From contig NZ_CP150241.1 in NCBI RefSeq assembly GCF_037975235.1, positions 1,984,001-2,048,000 on the forward strand: a stretch of DNA of 64,000 nt, written 5' to 3'. This stretch comes from Paenibacillus sp. FSL R5-0341. Its GTDB lineage: Bacteria > Bacillota > Bacilli > Paenibacillales > Paenibacillaceae. Positions within the stretch are counted from its first letter, which is position 1. Each line of letters starts with the position of its first letter. The translations under genes and the position numbers were made by a program. This document shows positions 36,231-45,395 of the stretch, piece by piece. The notes beneath the pieces are model-generated. The model had not been told where the DNA came from and did no database searches. It was given only the letters and a program-made list of their open reading frames with translations.

Positions 36231-37223
36231 CTAATACTCTACCACCATGGCAACATTTTGCCACCCGGCTCCAACGGTCCAGAAGAGCACTTTGTCACCA
36301 CGCTGAATCTGACCTGATGTAACCGCTCGATGCAATGCGATGAATGGACTGCTGGTGGAGGTATACCCGAATTCGTCTCCGATGTAGACGGCAATATCAT
36401 CACCGATGCCAACGTTCGCGGAGACAGCCCGAATGTTTCCAATGGATAGCTGGGAGAAGCAGGCGGCTTTGATCTCGTCTGGTTCAATCTCGTTGCGTGT
36501 CAGCAGGGTACGAATGGACTCCGAAGCGGCATCTACGCAAATTGAATCATCAAATGGGATGAATTTCACATGAAAAGCACCTGCATCTACACCCGTTTTG
36601 CCCAGTTTCGCCAGGCCTTCTGCAGGAAAGAGTGAGTTACCATACACACAGGTATCCGTCTGATAGATGGAATCAATGAAACCGACAGCTTGTTCATCCC
36701 GCTCAACAATAACTGCCGCTGCTGCATCACCGAAATTGGCGAAGTATACGGGATCATCCGGACTGGCGTGAGGAGCCACGTAATCCGAGCCGATGATTAA
36801 GGCACGCCGAATTCGAGGATTACCCAGCATCTGTCGGCTAACCTGTTCAAAAGCAGCAGTCATGCCTGCGCAGTTCGCGTTACTGTCAATGCAGATCGTG
36901 TGAGAAGCTCCGTTAATCAGGCGATGAATCATCAGGGAATTCGTAGGAAAGATGTATTCTGGCGTTTGGCTTGCATAAGCAATCAGATCAATATCTGCAC
37001 CGGTAAGTCCGGTTTTTTCCAGTAGATTACTGGCTGCCTCAAAGGCCATGCTTAGTGAGTTTTCGTCATCGTTGTCAATTTTATAACGTGTATCACGACC
37101 AAGTGCCTTTAACAATCCACGAATATCTACACCTCTTGCATCAAAATGTTCAATATAAAAATCATTGTGCACCTTGGTTGCTGGATGATAGATATCGATA
37201 TCTACAATACGAATTCCGGCCAT
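36231..37223 (-). CDS. KAS III-like protein with altered catalytic residues
   Basis: 330 aa from the second of two near ATGs (37223), as AGGAG lies 8 nt before it. The fold is thiolase-like (FabH type): ASQTPEYIFPTNSL, the Cys motif DSNANCAGMTAAF with Cys118, GSDYVAPHASPDDP, ANFGDAAAAVIVE and a C-terminal GAGWQNVAMVVEY. In normal KAS III, His in HQAN and Asn in GNTS complete the active site. Here the aligned stretches read SQLS (Ser257) and GYTS (Tyr287). It may be an acyltransferase or a ketosynthase with a different chemistry. It lies last in a minus-strand group with a STAS-like protein. Confidence 0.75.
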   Translation of the reverse strand: MAGIRIVDIDIYHPATKVHNDFYIEHFDARGVDIRGLLKALGRDTRYKIDNDDENSLSMAFEAASNLLEKTGLTGADIDLIAYASQTPEYIFPTNSLMIHRLINGASHTICIDSNANCAGMTAAFEQVSRQMLGNPRIRRALIIGSDYVAPHASPDDPVYFANFGDAAAAVIVERDEQAVGFIDSIYQTDTCVYGNSLFPAEGLAKLGKTGVDAGAFHVKFIPFDDSICVDAASESIRTLLTRNEIEPDEIKAACFSQLSIGNIRAVSANVGIGDDIAVYIGDEFGYTSTSSPFIALHRAVTSGQIQRGDKVLFWTVGAGWQNVAMVVEY

Positions 37224-37277
37224 CTTCATTCTCCTCTTGAGCGGAAGGGTGAATTCACAGCTTGTCCGCCTGGTTTA

Positions 37278-37628
37278 TTAAGTGGTAACGGTAGATATGA
37301 TTTCGAGATTGTCCAGGCCTACAGACCGACCAAGTCGGGACAATTGCATTTTTAGAATCGCGTTGTTCTCGAGGGTCAACACGACTTTTTTATATTCATC
37401 TTTTTTGAACATTTGAAGGCAGCCTTCCAAAAGAGGAACAATCTCCGGAGCAGTAACATTCAACTTTTTGCAATCGATGTTCAAGTCATACTCCTTGGTG
37501 TTAATAGGAGCGATCGTATCCTGATAGGCCGAGATGGAACGCAAACCGTCTTCTTGAGAGAAAGAACCCTCCAGTTCAATGTTTAACACCTTGTTCGGAA
37601 CGTCAGTCTTAAGAATGAAATTTCCCAT
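37278..37628 (-). CDS. STAS-like small protein
   Basis: 116 aa with ATG after AAAGGAGAGAGATCAAGC. The layout (NKVLNIELEGSFSQEDG, YDLNIDCKKLNVTAPEIVPLLEGCLQMFKK, KKVVLTLENNAILKMQLSRLGRSVG) is that of a STAS or SpoIIAA-like fold: strand, helix, strand, helix. The usual phospho-Ser site of anti-anti-sigma factors (D-x-S) is not present in the matching place. It is 54 nt upstream of the KAS III-like gene and has its own likely promoter. A scaffolding or lipid/acyl-binding role for the neighbour is possible, but not shown. Confidence 0.5.
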   Translation of the reverse strand: MGNFILKTDVPNKVLNIELEGSFSQEDGLRSISAYQDTIAPINTKEYDLNIDCKKLNVTAPEIVPLLEGCLQMFKKDEYKKVVLTLENNAILKMQLSRLGRSVGLDNLEIISTVTT

Positions 37629-37744
37629 GCTTGATCTCTCTCCTTTAAATGAGTTAAGGCTATCCTGCTAATGGATACACAGCCCCGTGGGACCTCTGCT
37701 GAATCTTCTAAGATGAGAGCTGGTTTGAAGGATAATTTAACCAC

Positions 37745-37774
37745 ATTATAAAGGTAGGAATGTAAAAAGATCAA
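37745..37774 (-). promoter_or_regulatory. Promoter upstream of STAS-like/KAS III-like pair
   Basis: On the minus strand TTGATC and TATAAT are separated by 18 nt. The -10 is perfect. It lies about 117 nt before the STAS-like start, within the 186-nt gap after the CMD-like gene. Confidence 0.55.
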
Positions 37775-37814
37775 TAAAAAAGTCGAATGGTGTATAAAAA
37801 TGTAGAAAAGTGAA

Positions 37815-38183
37815 TTACTGTATTTCTTTCAAGGTGGCAAGCAATATATTAAATGCACTTATAATGCGTGGAGCACCTATACAAGGCGCCAGATGTAGCA
37901 ATATTCCCTTGAGCTGATCCACGGTCACTCCCACGCTGAGAGCCATCGTGTAATGCACCCCCAATTGTTCATACTGTCCTTGGGTGATCAACGAAGAGAT
38001 AATGGCAACTTCCTTCCATTGATCCGTAATCGTGGTGCGCTGAAAAATATCCCCATATGCTGTCCCCATAATAAATTCGGATAATTCGGGAAAATGCTCT
38101 TTGATGGGTGCGAGGGCTTTAGCGCCGTACTCACCAGAAAGTTTAGCAAAACGGTCCAGTCCCTGAGCCACATGTTCACTCAT
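37815..38183 (-). CDS. Carboxymuconolactone decarboxylase-family protein
   Basis: 122 aa with ATG after AGGAGGAGCATATC. The CMD fold is suggested by LSEFIMGTAYGDIFQRTTITDQWKEVAIISSLI and VHYTMALSVGVTVDQLKGILLHLAPCIGAPRIISAFN. The peroxidatic CxxC of AhpD is absent, and only one Cys (in PCIGAPR) lies near the end. It is thus closer to the non-redox group, where His and Glu residues matter. It starts 12 nt after the TPP enzyme gene, so it is probably in the same transcript. The substrate cannot be deduced. Confidence 0.7.
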   Translation of the reverse strand: MSEHVAQGLDRFAKLSGEYGAKALAPIKEHFPELSEFIMGTAYGDIFQRTTITDQWKEVAIISSLITQGQYEQLGVHYTMALSVGVTVDQLKGILLHLAPCIGAPRIISAFNILLATLKEIQ

Positions 38184-38195
38184 GATATGCTCCTC

Positions 38196-39827
38196 CTAAT
38201 TCAAAGTTACGGTGCGATGAGCTGTAGGTGGAATCTCGTCGCGATCGGTCAGTAGCTCAATGACAGCCACCTGATTCAACGTTTGTGCTGTGTTCAGCGC
38301 AGATGAGAATTCGGCAAGGGTTTCTGCACGGAATGCAACAGCACCCAGAGATTCGGCAAACTTGGATGCGTCCATAGGAACTTCAAATAGGGTGCCATCG
38401 ATTCTGCCTGTTGTTTTTTCCATTCCTTTGAGTGCCATATCCAGTTGTTTGTTGTTGACGACAATAAAAATAACATTCAGATTGTTGCATACTGCGGCAT
38501 TGATCTCCATGCCAAGCATCATAAAGCATCCGTCACCGGTGATGCATACGACGGTCTCTTCAGGTGAAGCGGCTTTCGCACCTATCGCCATACCAATGGC
38601 ATTACCCATGCAGGCAAAGTACGCGTCAAACACAAAGCTGCCAGGTTTCTTGACTTTATATCGCTGAACCGCATGAAATCCATGGCTGCCATCATCGACA
38701 AACAGCTTATGATCGTAAGGAAGCAGTTCACTCATCCCGTCCAGCACAGAAGCCAGAGACAAGCGGGGCAGATCCGGTAAAGGTACAGTGTAAACTATGG
38801 GGGCCGTGTTTCTCTTTGGAGAAGAATGTTCTACGAGTGTTCCCAGCAAATATTGCATGTTGTCTTTCAAATCACCCGTGATATGTAAGGTTTGAGCGCT
38901 CAGAATCTTACCGACAAACGTAGGATCAGCGTCGAATTGAATGAGATGTTCCGGGTGGTTCTCAGGCTTTAAGTTGCAGATGGTCATATCACTCAGACGT
39001 GAACCGAGCACGATATAGAGATCACTTTGGTTCAGCATGTCGTCTGCATGCGGGAAACCTCCAACACCACAAGGTCCATGGTACAGGGGATGGTCCCACG
39101 CAATTGCTCCTTTTCCACCAGGAGTCGTAATGACGGGAATGTTGAACGATTCGGCCAAATGAAGCAATTCATCGTGAGCTCTGGCGCGACTTACACCTTT
39201 ACCAGCAATAATTAAGGGACGTTTGGATTGTTGAATTAGAGGAAGAATGCGATTCAGGTTAGATACGCTAAGAAGAGGTTCCGGTTCGGGAATGACAATT
39301 CGGCATTGAGATAACAATTCAGTCTGTACGTCAAAAGGTAGACAGAGGTGAACAGGGCCTTTATTGGGGCCAAGTGCAATGGAAAGGGCATGATTCAGTA
39401 GGGTGCCGAAGTGATCTCCGCGTTCTACCAGTTTACTGAACAGCGTGGCAGGCCTGAACATCTCGGCCAGATCAGCCAGATAGGAAGAGGAATCCTGACA
39501 CTGGGGAAGCCCCAGTTCCTGAATGGATTGATGACCTGTGATAAACAGTACGGGCAGATTGTTGGCCTTCGCATGGGCTGCGGCAGTAAGCAGATTGGTT
39601 CCGCCCGGACCGGATGTGGCAAAAGCAACGCCAAGCTTGCCCGTCTGAAGGGCATAACCGGATGCGGCAAAACCTGAGCTGGATTCATGACGGCCTGGAA
39701 TGAATTCTAATCCGTAATCCACCATCTTCAGGACAGCAGGACAGATGGATTTACCAATAATACCAAAGACATGAGTAACGCCTAGATTACGCAGAGTTTC
39801 TGCCAAATAGTCCGCAACTGTTCTCAT
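38196..39827 (-). CDS. TPP-dependent acetolactate synthase-like enzyme
   Basis: 543 aa from the ATG at 39827 with GAGG 8 nt upstream; a GTG at 39836 is possible. Three-domain TPP enzyme: N-terminal Pyr domain with HVFGIIGKSI and the TPP-activating Glu in PGRHESSSGFAASGYA, central domain with PLIIAGKGVSRA, and C-terminal PP domain with GDGCFMML...NNLNVIFIVVNN, the GDG-x-NN Mg/TPP motif. It is related to acetolactate, oxalyl-CoA or benzoylformate-type enzymes, so C-C bond making or breaking on a 2-oxo acid is likely. No ilvN subunit is adjacent. Its gene neighbours (CMD, STAS, KAS III-like) are not those of branched-chain biosynthesis. Confidence 0.8.
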   Translation of the reverse strand: MRTVADYLAETLRNLGVTHVFGIIGKSICPAVLKMVDYGLEFIPGRHESSSGFAASGYALQTGKLGVAFATSGPGGTNLLTAAAHAKANNLPVLFITGHQSIQELGLPQCQDSSSYLADLAEMFRPATLFSKLVERGDHFGTLLNHALSIALGPNKGPVHLCLPFDVQTELLSQCRIVIPEPEPLLSVSNLNRILPLIQQSKRPLIIAGKGVSRARAHDELLHLAESFNIPVITTPGGKGAIAWDHPLYHGPCGVGGFPHADDMLNQSDLYIVLGSRLSDMTICNLKPENHPEHLIQFDADPTFVGKILSAQTLHITGDLKDNMQYLLGTLVEHSSPKRNTAPIVYTVPLPDLPRLSLASVLDGMSELLPYDHKLFVDDGSHGFHAVQRYKVKKPGSFVFDAYFACMGNAIGMAIGAKAASPEETVVCITGDGCFMMLGMEINAAVCNNLNVIFIVVNNKQLDMALKGMEKTTGRIDGTLFEVPMDASKFAESLGAVAFRAETLAEFSSALNTAQTLNQVAVIELLTDRDEIPPTAHRTVTLN

Positions 39828-40234
39828 GCGGGACACCTCGCTTCATGAAATAGGTTATTAGAACCATACGCGTATTCCATTATTTGATTGCAAGTCGTTT
39901 TCTAAGGTTGTCAGAGGAAATATATGCTTGTTATTAGGAAGAGTATCTTTTTTTGTGGTTTTTTGTCAACCTATTTTGTAAGTCGAAGTTCCTGATTCTT
40001 AAGTTGGTAACGCTTAAAGTGTTGCTGGGTAAAGCGAAAATAAATGGTTATATATTCCTGCAACAAATTACCTAATCGAAACACAGATACAATTAATGTA
40101 AAATAATGACTAAAAATGGTGGTTTTCAGTCGTGAAATAACATCGCAGTAAGAGGGAGCTCTTTTTTCCCAATAGTGTATAGCGTTGGCAATACGTCGCT
40201 TTCTGCTATACTGGAATGGATTGGGGTGAATGAA
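39828..40234. other. Divergent intergenic region, about 400 nt
   Basis: This AT-rich gap separates the TPP enzyme gene (minus) from the oxidoreductase gene (plus). It has T-rich tracts near 39950 and a TTGTCA sequence at 39964, but I see no clear paired -35/-10, riboswitch, terminator or coding frame. It probably holds divergent promoters. Confidence 0.4.
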
Positions 40235-41206
40235 GTGACAGTGATGAAGATGGCTTTGATTGGGCTGGGTAAAATGGGATTACATATGGTTCATCAAGTT
40301 GAGAATACGAAGATGGACACGAAGATTGAGATTGTAGCGGTGTGTGATGCGAATGAGGAAGGTCTGGCGGCTTTTGCAGATTCTCATCCGGGGGTTAGGA
40401 CGTATACGGATTACAAGCAATTGATGAATGAACATCAGATTGATCTGCTGTATATTGCAGTTCCGCCGAAATTTCATCATCCGGTTGTCATGGAGGCGCT
40501 GGAGCGAAAAATACATGTGTTCTGTGAGAAACCGCTTGCCAATAGTGTGGAAGAAGCGAAAGAGATGCTGGATGCAGCGCAACAATCGGGTGTCGTTCAT
40601 GCCATCCATTTCTCTATGCCACATGAACCTTCAGTATTGAAGCTGCAAGAGATGATCGAGCAGGGCACCGTGGGCACGATTCGCAAAATAGACCTGATTC
40701 TGCAATTCCCACAGTGGCCACGATCATGGCAACAGAATGCATGGATTACGAGCCGTGAACAGGGCGGATTTATTCTTGAAGTGGGAATTCACTGGATTCA
40801 TATGATTCAAAAAGTGTTTGGTGCAGTCCGGGTAGTAAGCACTCAGGTTCAATATCCCGAAAATGGGGATTGTGAGCTTGAAGTACAGGCTGCTCTGGAA
40901 CTGGAAGATGGAACCCGAATTCAGCTAAACGGTATTTCTCAATTTGCCGGGGAAGAACGTGTATCCATGGTGGTATACGGGACAGAAGGTACGATTGCTT
41001 TGGAAAATTGGGATGAATTAAAGAGTGGCCTGGTGGGGCAACCACTATCTCCAGTGGAAGTGCTTGAATCCGCCAGTGAACTGCCTGTTCTTAAACATGT
41101 CATTGCCCGTATACAAGGCAAACCGGCCAGAATATATGATTTTAATGATGGGTATCAGGCGCAATTGGTGCTTGAAGCACTACGGAACACGGAACAATCG
41201 AGATAA
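40235..41206 (+). CDS. Gfo/Idh/MocA-family oxidoreductase
   Basis: 323 aa if GTG 40235 is used (GGGGTGA 5 nt upstream); ATG 40244 is an alternative. The N-terminus MALIGLGKMGLHMV is a Rossmann nucleotide-binding fold for NAD(P). Further motifs are LLYIAVPPKFHHPV, HVFCEKPLANSVEEAKEML and GGFILEVGIHWIHMI, of the Gfo/Idh/MocA group. Such enzymes oxidise or reduce sugars and inositols, but the substrate is not visible here. The gene is single and is separated from the converging MCP gene by a strong bidirectional hairpin. Confidence 0.85.
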   Translation: MTVMKMALIGLGKMGLHMVHQVENTKMDTKIEIVAVCDANEEGLAAFADSHPGVRTYTDYKQLMNEHQIDLLYIAVPPKFHHPVVMEALERKIHVFCEKPLANSVEEAKEMLDAAQQSGVVHAIHFSMPHEPSVLKLQEMIEQGTVGTIRKIDLILQFPQWPRSWQQNAWITSREQGGFILEVGIHWIHMIQKVFGAVRVVSTQVQYPENGDCELEVQAALELEDGTRIQLNGISQFAGEERVSMVVYGTEGTIALENWDELKSGLVGQPLSPVEVLESASELPVLKHVIARIQGKPARIYDFNDGYQAQLVLEALRNTEQSR

Positions 41207-41276
41207 GAAAAGGAGTGCTCAGGTTTTTCAGATAGAGGTGCCCGGCGCACCTTTTCCTGATTCAGCTCTCCTTAAC

Positions 41277-41328
41277 ACAAAGAAGCATCGCAGAGGCTCG
41301 TGTGAGTCTGTCTGCGATGCTTCTTTGC
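41277..41328. terminator. Bidirectional terminator
   Basis: AAAGAAGCATCGCAGA pairs with TCTGCGATGCTTCTTT, a 16-bp perfect stem. T/A-runs on both sides serve the Gfo/Idh/MocA gene (+) and the MCP gene (-). Confidence 0.88.
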
Positions 41329-41386
41329 TTTGATATATGCAATATGATCCAGCTATATAGATACTCAATCAGTAGGTTGAGTCCGG

Positions 41387-43105
41387 TTACGCAAGCTTGA
41401 ATCGTTTAACCAGTTGATCAAGCGCGTCGGACATTTCATTTAACTGTTTGGATGTATCCGACATTTCCTGGAGAGAAGCAAGTTGCTCCTCCGTCATCGC
41501 GGATACTTCTTCCGTGGCTGATGCCGTATCTTCCACTACAGCCGATACTTCGGTGATGGACTTCATTACAGCCTCACTTCCGGAAGTGAGTTCCTCGACA
41601 ACAGCGGATACATCCAGCACCTCACCACTGAGATCATGAATATGCTGAGTAATGGTTGAAAAAGCATTACCTGCATCCTCGATAGTTTGCAATCCTTCAT
41701 TCACATGAAGTGTGCTCGCATCAACCACCTGCACCGTACTTTGAACACCTGCTACTACGGTTTCCAATATACTTGTGATCTCTTTGGCTGAGGTTGCGCT
41801 TTGGTCAGCAAGATTACGGATTTCCGAGGCAACAACGGCGAATCCACGTCCATTTTCCCCGGCGCGAGCAGCTTCAATTCCGGCGTTAAGTGCAAGCAGA
41901 TTGGTTTGTCTTGCAATACCTGACATGGAATCTGCAATGTTGATCACCTGATCAGACATCTTCGAAATGTCGTTAATGGCTTCCTGTACGGAGAGGAAGG
42001 ATTGCTCAATGGAACTCATTTTGCCTACAGCATTATCAATACGCTGTTGCCCATCCACAGCAATGGATTCCGTACGTACGGCACGTTCAGCCACATCAGC
42101 TGCCGAGGAGGCGACCCGATTAAGCCCAGTGAGGGATTGCTGCATCGCAGCTACCATTGTTTGAGTTAGAGCAACCTGTTCGTCGGCGCCTTCAGCGACG
42201 CGTTCCATAGCCGTGGCAACTTCTTTTCCGGCGATATGGCTATCGGAGACCCCTTTATCCAATCGATCCGAAGCTGTGCTCAGAGTCATGGCATTGCTCT
42301 GCACGTCCAGCATCATTTGCTGCAAACCAGCGAGCATGATATTGGCTGACTCCGCAAGTTCACGAGTTTCGTCTCTCATTGGGGTAGCGATTCTCAGCGT
42401 CAGGTCACCATTGGAAGAACCGATGTCATTCAGGGCTTGCTTCACAGTACGGATGTTTCTGACAATGGCACGGGACAAAATTAACGCAGTGATGAAGGAA
42501 ATAATGGCGACAACGAGAAGTGCCCCGTACAGTTCCAAGTTCAGTATTTTGTTTTTCTGCTTGAGTGCTTCTGTACGGGTGTCGGTCAACGTAAGCTCGT
42601 TGGTACGAAACGTATCAAGGGCGGAGCGTATTTGGTCCATGTCTCGTTTACCTGGATCATCGGCAAAGAAATCTAGAATGGCTGGGGTATTATTCGCTTG
42701 GCGAAGGGCGATTACAGGTTCACCAGCGATCTGAATCCAGTTCTCCATATTACTATGTATGTCTTCCAAGAGTGCGGTTTGGGCCGGGTTGTCCGAAATT
42801 AATAACGCAAGTTCATCTTTGAGCGTACCCAGCTCTTCTTTTCCTTTGGTGTAGGGATCGAGGTAATTGTCCTCACCAGTAATGACGTAACCGCGTTGCC
42901 CCGTTTCCATGTCTACCATGTTTCTTTCGAGCTCATACGTTAGAGCATGTACTCTCATATCGTGATCGACCAGAAAATCCAGTTCCTCTTGAAGCTTACT
43001 TGTACTGCTCTGAATCAGGAGAATGCAACCGGCAAGTACAGCCAGTACAAGCAAATAACCCAATCCGATCTTATAAAAAATTTTGAAAGTCCTGCGCTTA
43101 TTCAT
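41387..43105 (-). CDS. Methyl-accepting chemotaxis protein with CHASE3 domain
   Basis: 572 aa, ATG after AGAGGAATAACAAAC. Membrane segment 1 is about 15-32, then an extracytoplasmic CHASE3 domain of about 140 residues ([20 protein letters not shown]), membrane segment 2 about 190-214, HAMP about 215-268, and a cytoplasmic coiled-coil signalling domain with the hairpin tip [22 protein letters not shown]. The tip interacts with CheW and CheA. The ligand is not known. The gene stands alone, apart from the other chemotaxis genes. Confidence 0.92.
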   Translation of the reverse strand: MNKRRTFKIFYKIGLGYLLVLAVLAGCILLIQSSTSKLQEELDFLVDHDMRVHALTYELERNMVDMETGQRGYVITGEDNYLDPYTKGKEELGTLKDELALLISDNPAQTALLEDIHSNMENWIQIAGEPVIALRQANNTPAILDFFADDPGKRDMDQIRSALDTFRTNELTLTDTRTEALKQKNKILNLELYGALLVVAIISFITALILSRAIVRNIRTVKQALNDIGSSNGDLTLRIATPMRDETRELAESANIMLAGLQQMMLDVQSNAMTLSTASDRLDKGVSDSHIAGKEVATAMERVAEGADEQVALTQTMVAAMQQSLTGLNRVASSAADVAERAVRTESIAVDGQQRIDNAVGKMSSIEQSFLSVQEAINDISKMSDQVINIADSMSGIARQTNLLALNAGIEAARAGENGRGFAVVASEIRNLADQSATSAKEITSILETVVAGVQSTVQVVDASTLHVNEGLQTIEDAGNAFSTITQHIHDLSGEVLDVSAVVEELTSGSEAVMKSITEVSAVVEDTASATEEVSAMTEEQLASLQEMSDTSKQLNEMSDALDQLVKRFKLA

Positions 43106-43176
43106 GTTTGTTATTCCTCTCTATGGGGTATATGTAATTGTCGAAAAAACTGGAAATTTGATTTTTGTAGGCCTTT

Positions 43177-43205
43177 AGATCGGATGTCTAAAGCACTATT
43201 TTTTA
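43177..43205 (-). promoter_or_regulatory. Possible sigma-D promoter of the MCP gene
   Basis: On the minus strand TAAA and TCCGATCT (near GCCGATAT) are 17 nt apart, slightly longer than the usual 14-16. Motility sigma-D is known to drive MCP genes in Bacillus. This is a candidate only. Confidence 0.35.
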
Positions 43206-43358
43206 GTATTATACGTAAAGAAAGTTTGTTTGTACATAGTTTGTTTAACTTTCATATAATGTTTGTTGTTTTTGTATAAGGTTAGGGTTGCTGAGGTTTT
43301 ACAATCGTTGGTTTACACGTTCAGATGTTATGTTTATCATGGAAAGGGAACAATTCAG

Positions 43359-44084
43359 ATGACATATACATATCCCAATCCGAAAGGAACATTGGACATG
43401 ACCAAAGAGACGGTATTACGCAAACCGGAAGCGATGATTTTTGACATGGATGGTACGCTGTTCCAGACAGAGACCCTGTTGTTGCCAGCGTACCAGCAGT
43501 TATTTGATACATTACGTGCTGAAGGACATTTTGAAGGTGAAACCCCACCAGAGGAACGGATGCTGGGAAGTTTGGGCATGTTGCTCGAAGATATATGGAA
43601 AGTCGTTATGCCTGAGGCGTCTGAAGCGGCACATCGTCGTGCAGACGAACTACTGCTTCAACTGGAGATTGAGGGGCTCGATGAAGGTAGCTCCCAATTG
43701 TATCCTGGAGTGAAAGAAACGCTACAAGCATTGAAAGACCAAGGAATACGGCTGTTTGTTGCCAGTAATGGGCTGGAGGATTATGTGAAGGGGGTAGCGT
43801 TCGCACACGAGATTATGCCTTTCTTTGAAGGGGTATACAGTGCAGGCCAGTACAAGACGCCCTCCAAAATCAATTTAGTACAGATTCTGCTGGAGAAACA
43901 TCGGATTCAGGACGCCTGGATGGTCGGGGATCGCTCCTCCGATGTGGAAGCGGGTAAAATGAACCATCAGACGGTCATCGGCTGTGCCTATGCCGGATTC
44001 GGTCGTGATGAGGAGCTAGCAGGCTCGGATGCGCTGATCTCTGATTTTAAGGAACTACTGCGTCTGTATGATGAAGCGGAATAA
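43359..44084 (+). CDS. HAD-family hydrolase
   Basis: 241 aa from ATG 43359 (AAAGGGA 9 nt upstream); ATG 43398 also has AAGGA and would give 228 aa. The HAD motif I is FDMDGTLF (nucleophile Asp and acid-base Asp). Motif II is FVASNGL, motif III includes the Lys of TPSKI, and motif IV is VGDRSSDVEAG. A helical cap of type C1 lies between. The subfamily is that of phosphoglycolate-phosphatase-like or beta-phosphoglucomutase-like enzymes. The exact substrate is unknown. It converges on an ATP-grasp gene across a terminator. Confidence 0.85.
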   Translation: MTYTYPNPKGTLDMTKETVLRKPEAMIFDMDGTLFQTETLLLPAYQQLFDTLRAEGHFEGETPPEERMLGSLGMLLEDIWKVVMPEASEAAHRRADELLLQLEIEGLDEGSSQLYPGVKETLQALKDQGIRLFVASNGLEDYVKGVAFAHEIMPFFEGVYSAGQYKTPSKINLVQILLEKHRIQDAWMVGDRSSDVEAGKMNHQTVIGCAYAGFGRDEELAGSDALISDFKELLRLYDEAE

Positions 44085-44118
44085 GCGAATCAACGGATAA
44101 GAATGTCGATAATCATAC

Positions 44119-44165
44119 GAGAGCGCCCAGGCCCGATATGTATCAGCGGGTTGGGCGCTCTTTTA
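44119..44165. terminator. Bidirectional terminator
   Basis: GAGAGCGCCCA and TGGGCGCTCTT form the stem. T follows on the + strand, with the minus-strand counterpart ending the ATP-grasp gene group. Confidence 0.7.
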
Positions 44166-44181
44166 TTCGTGATCAACAAGA

Positions 44182-45360
44182 TCATCTCTTTTTGCGTGCT
44201 TTCTTCAATGCAGATGTTCTGTTGCTTGCAAGCCGGGTTGTTCTGATTTGTTTGACTGGGCGACTTGCCCGGTTACGGTATACCCATAATGCATATTCAA
44301 GCGGCTGAGTGATGGCCTTATAATACATATCTCGCTCACCGATGCGGGCGAATACTTCACGTGCAGGCTTGGGGTTAACTTCGAGCAGGTAGATACGACC
44401 GCTCTTGTCAATCGCCAAATCCAGTGCCAGCTCGCATAAGTCCCCATAGGTATCTTCCAGAAACGAAGCGACATCAATACCGAATTTCTCGGCCGTCGTG
44501 TTAATTTCTGCTCGAAGTTCTTCGTCAGGGATCCATTGCTTCATGAGTCGATTCATCGCTACAGCCTGACCGCCGCCATGCAGATTGGAGGTTACACTTT
44601 TCTCTGCACCCATGCGTCCTGCGCATCCGGTAAGTTCCCAATGTCCCTCGCCGTTCTTCTGAACCAGCATGCGGTAATCATGCACCCGTCCATTGGGAAG
44701 CTGAAGTTGAATGCCCTTCTGTACAAGATATTTGTCTTTCATATTCCAGTGTTGGAGCAACGCACCTAGGCGTGATAGATGGACTTTGCGTGGCGTGATA
44801 ATACGACGTTTCTGATCCCGTCCCTGAACAAGGACGGTATTCGCCTCGCTACTGCTGCGTTCAACGCGCAGAATACCACGTCCGCCGGTTCCGTTAATGG
44901 GTTTCAGGTAGACCAGAGAAGACGCTTTGAGCATCCGGTTTACATCGGACATATCCTGAAATAACACCGTTTCCGGCAGGTGTTCACGAAAGTTAGCTTT
45001 TTCCGAAAGGGTCTGATGGATGGTCCATTTATTACGCAGTGGTCTGTTCAGAAAGAGCAGATGTCCATATTTCTCCCGAAAAGCAAGCAGTTGCTGGAAT
45101 CTGCGGTTACGCTGAATCCGGCAGCGATCAAAGATCAGATCCGGGAATGATCGCCATTCCCGAGACCAGCCTTTTTCCTCATGAAAAACCATCGCCTCAA
45201 TCTGTTTGCCTCCTGGGTGTACGTCGGCAGGTGTGAATACATAGATATCGAGTCCCCGCTTGCGCCCCTCAAGAATCATTCTGCGATAGATGCTTCGTTC
45301 TTCAAGAGCGCGATGTTCATTTAAGTACAACGTCATAATGCCCAGAACAGGTGAGGACAC
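44182..45360 (-). CDS. YheC/YheD-like ATP-grasp protein, paralogue 1
   Basis: 392 aa with a GTG start at 45360, 9 nt after AGAAGG; a TTG at 45366 is too close to that site. ATP-grasp ligase fold: FLNRPLRNKWTIHQTLSE, LVYLKPINGTGGRGILRV with the nucleotide Lys, YLVQKGIQLQLPNGRVHDYRMLVQKN, GAEKSVTSNLHGGGQAV, and DLCELALDLAIDKSGRIYLLEVNPKPAREVF with metal-binding residues. Related B. subtilis proteins are YheC and YheD, spore coat-associated. This one ends a five-gene minus-strand series. It is the shortest type (no separate N-terminal domain), and it keeps a basic C-tail (KKARKKR). Confidence 0.85.
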   Translation of the reverse strand: MSSPVLGIMTLYLNEHRALEERSIYRRMILEGRKRGLDIYVFTPADVHPGGKQIEAMVFHEEKGWSREWRSFPDLIFDRCRIQRNRRFQQLLAFREKYGHLLFLNRPLRNKWTIHQTLSEKANFREHLPETVLFQDMSDVNRMLKASSLVYLKPINGTGGRGILRVERSSSEANTVLVQGRDQKRRIITPRKVHLSRLGALLQHWNMKDKYLVQKGIQLQLPNGRVHDYRMLVQKNGEGHWELTGCAGRMGAEKSVTSNLHGGGQAVAMNRLMKQWIPDEELRAEINTTAEKFGIDVASFLEDTYGDLCELALDLAIDKSGRIYLLEVNPKPAREVFARIGERDMYYKAITQPLEYALWVYRNRASRPVKQIRTTRLASNRTSALKKARKKR

Positions 45361-45395
45361 AAACAATCACCTTCTTTTTGCAGTATTCCTGTCTA

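Noticed and set aside
37278..37628. SpoIIAA-type anti-anti-sigma factor
   Set aside because: The fold is likely STAS-like but the phosphorylatable Ser motif was not found, so a sigma-control role is not claimed.
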